A DNA stretch of 64,000 nt from Gammaproteobacteria bacterium (lineage in GTDB: Bacteria; Pseudomonadota; Gammaproteobacteria; Ga0077536). The DNA is taken from contig JACKNG010000003.1 of assembly GCA_024235015.1 (NCBI GenBank), positions 610,666 to 674,665 of the forward strand, given 5' to 3'. A model generated the notes under the pieces. The model was given only the letters and a program-made list of their open reading frames with translations, was not told where the DNA came from and searched no databases. The first letter of the stretch is position 1. The number at the start of each line of letters is the position of its first letter. The position numbers and the translations under genes were made by a program. Positions 52,647-60,863 of this stretch are shown here, one piece after another.

Positions 52647-52732
52647 GTGCCGTATAACGCCCTGTTAACCTGCGCTTGACGGCGACGACCGGAGCGGCAG
52701 CGAAGGGAGGAAGCGGTCAAGCGTCAGGTTCA

Positions 52733-54115
52733 ATGATGAAATGGACTCCTCCCGTGCCTTCATCTACGGCATCGGTGTGCCAAAGTAGAGATGTCAAAGC
52801 ACTACTTGTCCAGCAACAGGAGGAGTCCACACATGGAGAATAGGATCCTTTCCGTCGACCTGGCAAAGGATGTCTTCGAGGTCGCCGTCGCCAACCGAAA
52901 CTACCGCGTCGTCCAGCGCCACCGGCTTTCCCGCCGAGAGTTCGATCGCTTCCTCGCCACCGAAGCACCCGCCCTCGTTCTCATGGAATCCTGCGGCACC
53001 GCACACTACTGGGCCAGGCAAGCCCGTGTCGCCGGCCACCACCCCGAACTCATCCCTGCACACTACGTCCGGCCCTATCGCCGGCGCGGCAAGAACGACC
53101 GCGTCGATACCGAGGCCATCCTCGAAGCCCATCGCTGCCAGGGCATCAAGCCCGTCCCCGTGCGCTCTGTCGAGCAACAGCAAATCCAGCAACTCCACCG
53201 CGTCCGCGAGCAGTGGAAGAAGACCCGAACCCAACGCATCAACGGACTGCGCGGCTTCCTCCGTGAACTCGGTCATGCCATCCCGACCGGCGCCACGACC
53301 GCGCAAAGACGCGCCCGCGATATCTGCGATTCCGAAGCGATCCCCGCACCCCTCAAGGCCGTCTTCAACCGCCTCCTCGATGAAATCGCCACCCTGCAGG
53401 ACGACATTGCCAACGTCGAACGGCAGTTGAAGGCACTCACCCGCGACAACGCCGTAGTCCAACGCCTCCAGGCCATCTCCGGCATCGGGCTGCTCACCAG
53501 CACCGCCATGGTTGCCGCCGTCGGTTCACCCCATCTCTTTCCCGACGCACGACACTTCGCCAGCTGGCTCGGACTCACGCCACGCGAGCACAGCTCCGGC
53601 AACCGACGATTCCTCGGCAAAATCTCCAAGCAGGGCGACAGCTACTTGCGCATGCTCCTCACACACGGCGCCCGCGCTGTCCTCAATCGCGCCAAACAGC
53701 TACGACGCGCCGGACACACGCTCAACCGTCTCCAGGCCTGGGCTTGCAAACTCGAGGCCCGTGTCGGTCACAACAAGGCCACCTGTGCTCTCGCTAATAA
53801 ACTCGCCCGGATCTGCTGGGCAACCTGGAAACATCAGCGCGACTTCGACCCCAACTTCGCGCCAGCCTGACTTACCCACCCGTTTGCGTAGAGACACTCG
53901 CGTTCATGACAACACTGGTCAGACCGGTGCCGATGAAAGCCGATAACAACCTTGACCTTCCAAGGTCAGTTTCAACGATTGGCTCTCGGTGCGCGGATCT
54001 TCATGATGGCCCGGCTTCGGATAACGATAGCCACTACGAGGCCGGATACACGACTGCAAACGATTCTGACCGTCTACAACGCACCTTCGTCTCTACTTGT
54101 GGGAGGAGTCCATAC
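52733..54115 (+). mobile_element. IS110/IS1111-type element of a second kind, inside attC 15
   Basis: About 1.38 kb. Subterminal inverted repeats TGGACTCCTCCC (52742-52753) and GGGAGGAGTCCA (54101-54112) mark the IS1111 subgroup. Its transposase is unlike the other three copies. The insertion point is within the arm (GGTTCA/ACAGG), not in the core box. The exact ends carry an uncertainty of a few bases. 53,871-54,100 has no gene. Confidence 0.8.
52833..53870 (+). CDS. IS110/IS1111-family transposase (second element type)
   Basis: 345 aa from ATG 52833 with AGGAGGAG just upstream. DEDD domain: LSVDLAKDVFEVAVANRN, LVLMESCGTAHYWARQA and KNDRVDTEAILEAH. C-terminal part: LQAISGIGLLTSTAMVAAVG, ASWLGLTPREHSSGNRRFLG and GDSYLRMLLTHGARA with the serine region. 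Intact. It differs throughout from the 327-aa transposase at 37, 41 and 47 kb. Confidence 0.93.
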   Translation: MENRILSVDLAKDVFEVAVANRNYRVVQRHRLSRREFDRFLATEAPALVLMESCGTAHYWARQARVAGHHPELIPAHYVRPYRRRGKNDRVDTEAILEAHRCQGIKPVPVRSVEQQQIQQLHRVREQWKKTRTQRINGLRGFLRELGHAIPTGATTAQRRARDICDSEAIPAPLKAVFNRLLDEIATLQDDIANVERQLKALTRDNAVVQRLQAISGIGLLTSTAMVAAVGSPHLFPDARHFASWLGLTPREHSSGNRRFLGKISKQGDSYLRMLLTHGARAVLNRAKQLRRAGHTLNRLQAWACKLEARVGHNKATCALANKLARICWATWKHQRDFDPNFAPA

Positions 54116-54136
54116 ACAGGATGTTAGATGCAACTT

Positions 54137-54604
54137 TCATTTGCTTTGCATTTCTGAACGCCAGAATGCTATCGCTGCTTCCACAAGGTCTTCGACCCTT
54201 ACTCGCTTACCAAAGGCAGCAGCGGCGTCCCCCGTTAGCTCGACGGTAAGCCAGTTCGCCCATACGCCTTCTTTCCAAACCCCTTCCGCCCAAACCTTGT
54301 CGCCCCATATTGTTGTCTGAGGCGTCGCCTCTACGGCAGTTAGCTTCGGGTTGGTTGGCTCGAAATGTTTCGCCCCAACCGCGATATGTTCGCAAATGCC
54401 GAGAATGGGATTCCTCGCCTTCAGTTCATTGCGAATTCCGACGTTTGTGTTCCCAGGGTACTTCCATTCAACCAAGTGCCAGGCTGTTACGAAGAAATTG
54501 TAGGCTGCGTACTGGTCTTCCGCTCCCTCCTTGGTTCGCTCGTACTCCCAAAGAAGCTTCTCGTACAAGTCATTTGGCGATACGAGGCCGAAAATACCTT
54601 TCAT
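54137..54604 (-). CDS. Cassette hypothetical protein
   Basis: 155 aa from ATG 54604, a short way inside the cassette; the longer open frame to 54799 is attC read-through. SPNDLYEKLLWEYERTKEGA, YAAYNFFVTAWHLVEWKYPG and NPILGICEHIAVGAKHFEP form a helical N-terminal part. The end (GVWANWLTVELTGDAAAAFG, RVEDLVEAAIAFWR) looks like a second small domain. The family is not recognised. It has lost nothing to the neighbouring IS, which lies in its attC. Confidence 0.65.
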   Translation of the reverse strand: MKGIFGLVSPNDLYEKLLWEYERTKEGAEDQYAAYNFFVTAWHLVEWKYPGNTNVGIRNELKARNPILGICEHIAVGAKHFEPTNPKLTAVEATPQTTIWGDKVWAEGVWKEGVWANWLTVELTGDAAAAFGKRVRVEDLVEAAIAFWRSEMQSK

Positions 54605-54628
54605 CCCGGCAGCCGAGGTCCCTGTTGC

Positions 54629-54723
54629 ATCTAACGCAATGTTGAGCCGCGCTTGACGGCGACGACTGGAGCGGCAGCGAAAGGAGGAGCGGTCAAGCGT
54701 CGGACTCCAACATTTTGTTAGCT
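54629..54723 (-). other. attC site 16
   Basis: ATCTAAC (54629) to GTTAGCT (54717). Outer arms GCAATGTTGAGCC / GGACTCCAACATTTT pair through AATGTTG/CAACATT. Confidence 0.88.
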
Positions 54724-55134
54724 TGCCGTTTTCAAGTTGTGCATTTTGCACCAGCTTCTTAGCGCTTCCTGCACAGCTTTGGCCTGATATTCGTACCACA
54801 GCTCCAGCTTTTTGTTTCTTTCCAGCAGGTCTCGAAACCGCCCGTAGGCGCCTTTCTTCTTAAAGAATTCTTGCACCACTTCGTATTCGTCCGAAAGGTG
54901 CGATTCTGTGAATTCGAATGCCAAGCGCCTATCTATTTCTAGCTCATTCTTCGTCGGAACGGCAATGAATAAGGATTCGTCGGATACGTTCGGCGGCAAT
55001 GGGCCTGATTCGCCGTCTTCTATCCAAACGATGACCTTCAAGTCCGAGCGCCGGATGTATGCCTCTGAATCGATTCCGGATGCAGCGCTTACAAGTTCCA
55101 CAGCTAATTCTAGTTCGCTTAAGTCCAACACCAC
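54718..55134 (-). CDS. UPF0158 family protein
   Basis: 138 aa from GTG 55134. The middle has LAFEFTESHLSDEYEVVQEF and the diagnostic FFKKKGAYGRFRDLLERNKKL (FLEDKGAYRRFKD-like), followed by LELWYEYQAKAVQEALRSWC. These define UPF0158. Biochemical role unknown. The TAA stop lies in the attC R'' box (AGCTAAC). Confidence 0.85.
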   Translation of the reverse strand: MVLDLSELELAVELVSAASGIDSEAYIRRSDLKVIVWIEDGESGPLPPNVSDESLFIAVPTKNELEIDRRLAFEFTESHLSDEYEVVQEFFKKKGAYGRFRDLLERNKKLELWYEYQAKAVQEALRSWCKMHNLKTAS

Positions 55135-55152
55135 GGCTGCATTCTTCCGGCA

Positions 55153-55249
55153 AACTAACGTCGCGCTGAGCCGCGCTTGACGGCAACTGACCGGAGCGGC
55201 AGCGCAGGGAAGGTGCGGTCAAGCGTCGGACTCCAGCGCCTTGTTGGGT
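55153..55249 (-). other. attC site 17
   Basis: AACTAAC (55153) to GTTGGGT (55243). GAGCC-type arms, TCGCGCTGAG / CTCCAGCGCC. Confidence 0.87.
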
Positions 55250-55537
55250 GGAACCCACGCTCGAATCTACTCCGGCTTCGGAACGGAGGGATTGGGCTCA
55301 AGCTGGGTGCGGAAAAGCGCGTAGAGAAGACGCTCGGCAGGGGCTTTCGCCACGGCTTCCTGCTCTTCCGGCACGGCCTTTTCGAACGGCGTGTCCACTG
55401 ACAGAAAGACGATGACGGTGACTCGTTTCGGTTCTGCACAGCGCTTCCTTTTCCAGTGCGCTTCTACGGCCTCAATGCTCGGAATCTACTCCGACCAGGA
55501 CTCGATTCCCACACCACCTTTCCGACTACTGCCCTCC
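55250..55537 (-). repeat. Repeated cassette, copy R4
   Basis: Plus-strand start GGAACCCACGCTCGAATC; internal GGGATTGGGCTCAAGCTGGG. The end matches the other copies and leads straight into a second attC and copy R5. Confidence 0.85.
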
Positions 55538-55634
55538 ACCCAACGTTGCGCTGAGCCGCGCTTGACGGCGACTGACCGGAGCGGCAGCGAAGGGAAGGCG
55601 CAGTCAAGCGTCGGACTCCAGCGCCTTGTTGGGT
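55538..55634 (-). other. attC site 18
   Basis: ACCCAAC (55538) to GTTGGGT (55628). Identical by eye to attC 24. GAGCC-type, with the CGCAGTCAAGCG form of the arm. Confidence 0.88.
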
Positions 55635-55924
55635 GGAACCCACACTCGAATCTACTCAGGCGCCCGAACGGAGGGATAAGGCTCAAGCTGGGTGCGGCAA
55701 GGCGCATAGAGAAGAGGCTCGGCAGGGACTTCCCCCACGACTCTCTGCTCTTCCGGCACGGCCTTTTCGAACGGCGCGTCGAAAGGCGGACGGACGATGA
55801 CGGTGACTCGCTTCGGTTCTGCACAGCGCTTCCCTTTTCCAGTGCGCTTCTACGGCCTCATAGGCTAGGAATCTACTCCGTCCAGGACTCGATTCCTACA
55901 CCACCTTTCCGACTACTGCCCTCC
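55635..55924 (-). repeat. Repeated cassette, copy R5 (identical to R8)
   Basis: Has ACTCAGGCGCCCGAACGG and CATAGGCTAGG (plus strand). The latter gives an ATG AGG CCG TAG on the minus strand. With attC 18, the stretch 55541-55933 matches 59410-59802 base for base by eye. Confidence 0.88.
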
Positions 55925-56019
55925 ACCCAACGCCCTGTTAACCTGCGCTTGACGGCGACGACCGGAGCGATAGCGAAGGGAGGAAGCGGTCAAGCGTCAG
56001 GTTCAACAGGATGTTAGCT
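55925..56019 (-). other. attC site 19
   Basis: ACCCAAC (55925) to GTTAGCT (56013). CCTG-type outer stem CCCTGTTAACCTG / CAGGTTCAACAGG. Confidence 0.9.
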
Positions 56020-56020
56020 T

Positions 56021-57397
56021 TCACTTTGTGCGCCGCCACGCCGAAAGCGCGCGAGGTCGATCAGGCACTTGCTCCAATAGACCTTTTGCTTCTAGACGTT
56101 TGAAAACACGCTTCATCGTGTTCTCTGAGGGGATTCCACAGATTCGCCTGGCGGTGCTGTTGTTGATCTCATCGTTCTCGTCGAGGTATTCCATTACAAG
56201 ATCCTCGGGCGACGCCAACTTCTGATGCGGAATAAGCACGATAACCGACGATTCGCCTTCCGTAATTTCGGGTTCCCGGAGCCTTAGCTTCCGCATTGCG
56301 TCGAAAGCGGTGTTAAGCCCCTCGCCTACGTCCTTGTTTGGTGGGTTCGGAAACTTGTTGATGAGACGCACTATTCGCTGATTACGGGCATACTGCGACT
56401 CGAGGATGTTCGCGGGAGTTACATGACCAGCGAGCTTGCCTGGGCTCTCCACCTCAACTCGGTTATCGAAGATTCTAATCTGCACGTCCGCAGCGATGCT
56501 GTAGTCACGGTGAAGTACTGCGTTCGTGATAATTTCGTGCAGCGTTTCGGGTGGATACTCAACCTCCGAAAGGCCCTCCCGGCCAAGGGCTTTCATGTCC
56601 TCGATAATGTCTTGTGTAGCGCGTACGGCTTCATAGATTAGTGCGTATGCCGGACCCTCGATAGTTAACGGATCAAATGCAAGTTGTTCCCGGGTGGGCA
56701 TCAAATCAGTGGTGTTGTATCGGAATATTTTTATTGCGCTGCGCTTCGGCAAGAGCGCTTGCGGCTCCTCAGAAAAAAGAAGCACTCCTGCTACCGTGGG
56801 ATGAGCGTCTTTTATGAGGCGTTGTTTACGCAACCAATCTTCCGGTTCGGCGGTTGGGATAACGTTGAGAAGGAATTCCAACGTAACGGTCGAATTTTCA
56901 ATTTCGTCCAAATCGGACTCGACTCGATAGTCTTCATATGAGTGGACCCCTTTATCGAGACGCAATCTCTCCAGCGCTTCCGCCGTATCTACTGGCAAAT
57001 TCTGTGCGCCTTTTCGAATATACGCCTTTCCATCCGTGGCATTGGTGATAGCCTGGTTCTTCTTGATTTCGATTTTGAGAACATGACCATCCTCTTCGTC
57101 GCAGCAGAGAAAGGCGATTTCGATAAAGTCGGCCAAAGGCGCAATATCGTTCAGCACTTGAAGGATGGCGTTAGCGGCTTCTTCATCATCGAAGCCCTGC
57201 CATATCCGAACCTTACCCGCCTTCGTCTTCTGTTCACGAATGCCTATAAATATTTCACCGCCGGCAGCGTTGCAAAGAGCCGAAACAGTTTCGCTGAGTT
57301 TGGATGGCTTGATTTCACGGGACTTAAGATCGGCGAAGTACGACTCCTCGATTGAGAGGATGGCATCCCGTTGGTCAGAAGTGATGGTTTCTGCCAT
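56021..57397 (-). CDS. AlbA_2 (Schlafen-like) plus ATP-binding domain protein
   Basis: 458 aa from ATG 57397. The N-terminal AlbA_2/Schlafen-like domain (ESYFADLKSREIKPSKLSET, VSALCNAAGGEIFIGI, GKAYIRKGAQNLPV) is a nucleic-acid-binding fold. The middle has a HATPase-like region (PPETLHEIITNAVLHRDYS, IRIFDNRVEVESPGKLAG, GEGLNTAFDAMRK). The C-terminus looks like a winged helix (LDENDEINNSTARRICGIPS). Such proteins are annotated as transcriptional regulators or as candidate defence proteins. The largest gene in any cassette here. Confidence 0.85.
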   Translation of the reverse strand: MAETITSDQRDAILSIEESYFADLKSREIKPSKLSETVSALCNAAGGEIFIGIREQKTKAGKVRIWQGFDDEEAANAILQVLNDIAPLADFIEIAFLCCDEEDGHVLKIEIKKNQAITNATDGKAYIRKGAQNLPVDTAEALERLRLDKGVHSYEDYRVESDLDEIENSTVTLEFLLNVIPTAEPEDWLRKQRLIKDAHPTVAGVLLFSEEPQALLPKRSAIKIFRYNTTDLMPTREQLAFDPLTIEGPAYALIYEAVRATQDIIEDMKALGREGLSEVEYPPETLHEIITNAVLHRDYSIAADVQIRIFDNRVEVESPGKLAGHVTPANILESQYARNQRIVRLINKFPNPPNKDVGEGLNTAFDAMRKLRLREPEITEGESSVIVLIPHQKLASPEDLVMEYLDENDEINNSTARRICGIPSENTMKRVFKRLEAKGLLEQVPDRPRALSAWRRTK

Positions 57398-57413
57398 AGA
57401 CGTGGTCCGTGAA

Positions 57414-57508
57414 AGCTAACGCCCGCATGAGCCGCACTTGACGGCGACGACTGGAGCGGCAGCGAAAGGAGGAGCGGTCAAGTGTCGGACTCCATGCGGT
57501 TGTTGGAT
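57414..57508 (-). other. attC site 20
   Basis: AGCTAAC (57414) to GTTGGAT (57502). Outer arms GCCCGCATGAGCC / GGACTCCATGCGGT pair through CCGCATG/CATGCGG. Confidence 0.88.
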
Positions 57509-57556
57509 TGCGAGCTCATTTTCGCCACCCCAATTTCAGTGCCAAATGAGATGCTG

Positions 57557-58006
57557 CTACTCGTAATTAAGCCTCTTGCAGATGTAAGCCACTCGAGCCT
57601 TTCCGATGAAAAATGCAATGGCAGCTATCCCCAAATAAATTGGAAGGATGAAGAGGAGTCCTATCGCAGCGCTGATTACATCATTGCTTAGCAGCGCCCG
57701 AAGAGGCCAAACAAGGCTTCCAAGAACGCAGAATGTTCCTGACCACCCAACCACCGAACTCCTGCATGCGGTTCCGCGTATTAAGGCTAGACGAGACACA
57801 ACGCCCCACAGCATCCAAGCTACGATCGGCCCAATGCTAAACACCATTTCGATATCGTAGGTACTAAAGCGCGCCGGGTGAAATTTACCGTTACTGATGA
57901 CGCAGATTCCCAAGATCAAGAAGATGACTTCGATTGGCAGAATGACGTACTCACAGACCTTTAGATAGATCCTCTCAGCTTCTATATCCGTTCCGGGTTC
58001 CTGCAC
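57557..58006 (-). CDS. Cassette membrane protein, four predicted spans
   Basis: 149 aa from GTG 58006. Hydrophobic spans: EYVILPIEVIFLILGICVI, MVFSIGPIVAWMLWGVV, GTFCVLGSLVWPLRALL and AAIGLLFILPIYLGIAAIAF. Short loops, no known family. It probably sits in the inner membrane. AT-richer than the chromosome to the left. Confidence 0.65.
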   Translation of the reverse strand: MQEPGTDIEAERIYLKVCEYVILPIEVIFLILGICVISNGKFHPARFSTYDIEMVFSIGPIVAWMLWGVVSRLALIRGTACRSSVVGWSGTFCVLGSLVWPLRALLSNDVISAAIGLLFILPIYLGIAAIAFFIGKARVAYICKRLNYE

Positions 58007-58088
58007 GACGCTACTCTCTGGCAGTTACTACCTTCCGACGTAAGACGGTTTCGGTGTCTGCTTTCTCTCTCGATTACTCTATCTCGCA

Positions 58089-58183
58089 ATCCAACGCCAC
58101 AATGAGCCGCGCTTGACGGCGACGACCGGAGCGGCAGCGAAGGGAGGAGCGGTCAAGCGTCGGACTCCATTGTGATGTTAGCT
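58089..58183 (-). other. attC site 21
   Basis: ATCCAAC (58089) to GTTAGCT (58177). Outer arms GCCACAATGAGCC / GGACTCCATTGTGA. Confidence 0.88.
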
Positions 58184-58214
58184 TTCTCTTTTCTTACCTG
58201 TGTGCGGTTGCTAC

Positions 58215-58598
58215 TCAAGACGGCACGCTCATGAAAAGTCCAGCCTGCGTATCGGTTCGGAATACCTTCAAGTGCTCCGCAAGTGCCCTAGCGTAATGTT
58301 GTACTACCGGGTCGTTCACCAGGTCGACGACTTCATCTAGTTCCTGGATAAGGAGCTGAACGGCCAGGTAGTCAATTCCTAGCTTCGTTCCTTTGAGCGG
58401 GTGAAGCTTAGCGACCTCCTGTAGATCATAAGCGCGGCCGAGATGATAAAGGCGAAACACAATTGGGACGGGAATTTCGACCGCCCGTCGCTCTCCTTCA
58501 GTTCCAGTTCTACTCGTCGTTCGCAGAAGAACCTTTTGATCGTGGTCGTACGTATTGATCACGAGCTTATTGGTCAATGCTCGCATTTTCTGCTTCAT
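58215..58598 (-). CDS. Cassette hypothetical protein
   Basis: 127 aa from ATG 58598. MRALTNKLVINTYDHDQKVLLR, IPVPIVFRLYHLGRAYDLQE, GTKLGIDYLAVQLLIQELDE and VVQHYARALAEHLKVFRTDT. Small soluble alpha/beta protein without a recognised family. Start and stop are close to the cassette limits, as for its neighbours. Confidence 0.65.
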   Translation of the reverse strand: MKQKMRALTNKLVINTYDHDQKVLLRTTSRTGTEGERRAVEIPVPIVFRLYHLGRAYDLQEVAKLHPLKGTKLGIDYLAVQLLIQELDEVVDLVNDPVVQHYARALAEHLKVFRTDTQAGLFMSVPS

Positions 58599-58635
58599 GC
58601 TGAATGGACGCCTGAGGTTGGGGTGCGCCGGAGAA

Positions 58636-58732
58636 AGCTAACGTTCTGCTGAGCCGCGCTTGACGGCGAACGACCGGAGCGATAGCGCAGGGAGCGAGCG
58701 GTCAAGCGTCGGACTCGAGCAGCTTGTTGGGT
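58636..58732 (-). other. attC site 22
   Basis: AGCTAAC (58636) to GTTGGGT (58726). Outer arms GTTCTGCTGAGCC / GGACTCGAGCAGC, same type as site 13. Confidence 0.87.
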
Positions 58733-59021
58733 GGAACCCAAGCTCGAATCTACTCCGGCTTCGGAACGGAGGGATACGGACCACGCTTCGCGCGGCAAGG
58801 CGCGTAGCGAAGATGCTCGGCAGGGACTTGCACCACGACTCCCTGTTCTTCCGGCACAGCCTTTCCGAACGGCGCGTCGACTGACGGAAAGACGATGGTG
58901 GTGAATCGTTTCGGTTCTGCACAGCGCTTCCCTTTTCCAGTGCGCTTCTACGGCCTCGATTCCCGGAATCTACTCCGACCAGGACTCGATTCCTACACTA
59001 CCTTTCCGACCACTGCCCTCC
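58733..59021 (-). repeat. Repeated cassette, copy R6
   Basis: Close to R3 at its distal end (TCGATTCCCGGAATCTAC) but with TTCGGAACGGAGGGATACGG internally. The junction of sub-types suggests recombination among copies. Confidence 0.85.
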
Positions 59022-59118
59022 ACCCAACGTTGCGCTGAGCCGCGCTTGACGGCGAGCGACCGGAGCGGCAGCGCAGGGAGCGAGCGGTCAGGCGTCGGAC
59101 TCCAGCGCCTTGTTGGGT
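59022..59118 (-). other. attC site 23
   Basis: ACCCAAC (59022) to GTTGGGT (59112). GAGCC-type; the arm has GGTCAGGCGTC where others have GGTCAAGCGTC, one mismatch in the inner stem. Confidence 0.87.
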
Positions 59119-59406
59119 GGAACCCACGCTCGAATCTACTCAGGCTTCCGAACGGAGGGATAGGGCTCAAACTGGGTGCGGCAAAGCGCGTAGAGAAGAG
59201 CCTCGGCAGGGCCTCGCGCCACGGCTCCCTGCTCTTCCAGCACGGCCTTTTCGAACGGCGCGTCCACTGACAGAAAGACGATGACGGTGACTCGCTTCGG
59301 TTCTGCACAGCGCTTCCTTTTCCAGTGCGCTTCTACGACCTCGATGCTCAGAATCTACTCCGACCAGCACCCGATTCCTACACCACCTTTCCGACTACTG
59401 CCCTCC
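59119..59406 (-). repeat. Repeated cassette, copy R7
   Basis: AAAAGG form (minus strand), close to R2. The plus strand has CAGCACCCGATTCC where others have CAGGACTCGATTCC. Confidence 0.85.
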
Positions 59407-59503
59407 ACCCAACGTTGCGCTGAGCCGCGCTTGACGGCGACTGACCGGAGCGGCAGCGAAGGGAAGGCGCAGTCAAGCGTCGGACTCCAGCGCCTTGTTG
59501 GGT
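59407..59503 (-). other. attC site 24
   Basis: ACCCAAC (59407) to GTTGGGT (59497). Identical by eye to attC 18. Confidence 0.88.
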
Positions 59504-59793
59504 GGAACCCACACTCGAATCTACTCAGGCGCCCGAACGGAGGGATAAGGCTCAAGCTGGGTGCGGCAAGGCGCATAGAGAAGAGGCTCGGCAGGGACTT
59601 CCCCCACGACTCTCTGCTCTTCCGGCACGGCCTTTTCGAACGGCGCGTCGAAAGGCGGACGGACGATGACGGTGACTCGCTTCGGTTCTGCACAGCGCTT
59701 CCCTTTTCCAGTGCGCTTCTACGGCCTCATAGGCTAGGAATCTACTCCGTCCAGGACTCGATTCCTACACCACCTTTCCGACTACTGCCCTCC
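59504..59793 (-). repeat. Repeated cassette, copy R8 (identical to R5)
   Basis: Same sequence as R5, including the distinctive ACTCAGGCGCCCG and CATAGGCTAGG. It then diverges into a different downstream attC (site 25, GCCACGATGAGCC). Confidence 0.88.
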
Positions 59794-59888
59794 ACCCAAC
59801 GCCACGATGAGCCGCACTTGACGGCGACGACTGGAGCGGTAGCGAAAGGAGGAGCGGTCAAGTGTCGGCCTCGATCGTGATGTTAGCC
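59794..59888 (-). other. attC site 25
   Basis: ACCCAAC (59794) to GTTAGCC (59882). Outer arms GCCACGATGAGCC / GGCCTCGATCGTGA. The upstream DUF2726 gene reads into it. Confidence 0.88.
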
Positions 59889-60364
59889 ATAACGTCTTTC
59901 TTGATTTGCGCCAAATCCGGCATGGCGCCAGGCCTATACCGAATTAGCGGAATCTGAGCTCCAGCGAGAGCTCTGTTCTTACTCTCGTCTGATCGCTTTC
60001 GCTCGGCCTTTTCATGAGAAGCGTCGTCTAACTCGATAACGGCGACTACTTTCGCATCTTTCGCGCAAACCACGAAGTCGGCGCTAAGGCGGTTCACCCG
60101 ATTTAGCCATGACCGAAAGTTATTCCCCTTCTTCACGCCGAGGAACCGAGAATACTGGACTTGCGCCAGCACTATATGGTTTGGAAGCGCTTCCAGAAGC
60201 CGCCAGTAAAGGATCTGCTCGGCTTGAGTGATTGGCCGGCGAGCGTAGTACGGCCATGGCCCGGCGGGAAGCGCGGCGCCCTTCCGTTTCGGCGCTACGA
60301 GTAGGCTTACAAGAGCGACGATTATGGCTATGCCGCCTAAGAGCATCCATACGTTCTGAAACAC
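59858..60364 (-). CDS. DUF2726 domain protein with N-terminal membrane anchor
   Basis: 168 aa from GTG 60364. One N-terminal span (LLGGIAIIVALVSLLVAP), then the DUF2726 core: ITQAEQILYWRLLEALPN, RLSADFVVCAKDAKVVAVIE and LDDASHEKAERKRSDESKN, then LAGAQIPLIRYR. The D...E-x-D pattern resembles restriction-type PD-(D/E)XK folds. The stop (TGA at 59858) lies 30 bases inside attC 25, so the last residues (ANITIEADT) are encoded by the attC. Confidence 0.8.
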   Translation of the reverse strand: MFQNVWMLLGGIAIIVALVSLLVAPKRKGAALPAGPWPYYARRPITQAEQILYWRLLEALPNHIVLAQVQYSRFLGVKKGNNFRSWLNRVNRLSADFVVCAKDAKVVAVIELDDASHEKAERKRSDESKNRALAGAQIPLIRYRPGAMPDLAQIKKDVMANITIEADT

Positions 60365-60380
60365 CTATAAGCCTCGTTAT

Positions 60381-60477
60381 GGCTAACGTTGCGCTGAGCC
60401 GCGCTTGACGGCGACTGACCGGAGCGGCAGCGAAGGGAAGGCGCAGTCAAGCGTCGGACTCCAGCGCCTTGTTGGGT
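60381..60477 (-). other. attC site 26
   Basis: GGCTAAC (60381) to GTTGGGT (60471). GAGCC-type with the CGCAGTCAAGCG arm. Confidence 0.88.
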
Positions 60478-60766
60478 GGAACCCACGCTCGAATCTACTC
60501 CGGCTTCGGAACGGAGGAATCGGCCTCAAGCTTGGTGCGGCAACGCGCGTAGAGAAGAGGCTCGGCAGGGACTTCCCCCACGACTCTCTGCTCTTCCGGC
60601 ACAGCCTTTTCGAACGGCGCGTCGAAGGGCGGACGGACGATGACGGTGACTCGCTTCGGTTCTGCACAGCGCTTCCTTTTTCCAGTGCGCTTCTACGGCC
60701 TCATAGGCTAGGAATCTACTCCGACCAGGACTCGATTCCTACACCACTTTCCGACTACTGCCCTCC
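60478..60766 (-). repeat. Repeated cassette, copy R9
   Basis: Mosaic: the first two thirds resemble R1, the distal part has the CATAGGCTAGG of R5/R8. It has AAAAAGG (minus strand) and the ATG AGG CCG TAG. Confidence 0.85.
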
Positions 60767-60861
60767 ACCCAACGCAATGCTGAGCCGCGCTTGACTGCGA
60801 CGACTGGAGCGGCAGCGGAAGGAGGAGCGGTCAAGCGTCGGACTCCAGCATTTTGTTAGCT
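60767..60861 (-). other. attC site 27
   Basis: ACCCAAC (60767) to GTTAGCT (60855). Outer arms GCAATGCTGAGCC / GGACTCCAGCATTTT pair through AATGCTG/CAGCATT. Confidence 0.88.
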
Positions 60862-60863
60862 TG

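Larger units (their letters stand above)
52652..54129 (-). other. attC site 15, split by an IS110/IS1111-type element
   Basis: The left part runs from GTATAAC (52652) to AGGTTCA (52732), the right part from ACAGGATG to GTTAGAT (54123-54129). Joined, it is a CCTG-type attC with the outer stem CCCTGTTAACCTG / CAGGTTCAACAGG. The IS sits inside the ORF-side arm. Confidence 0.85.
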
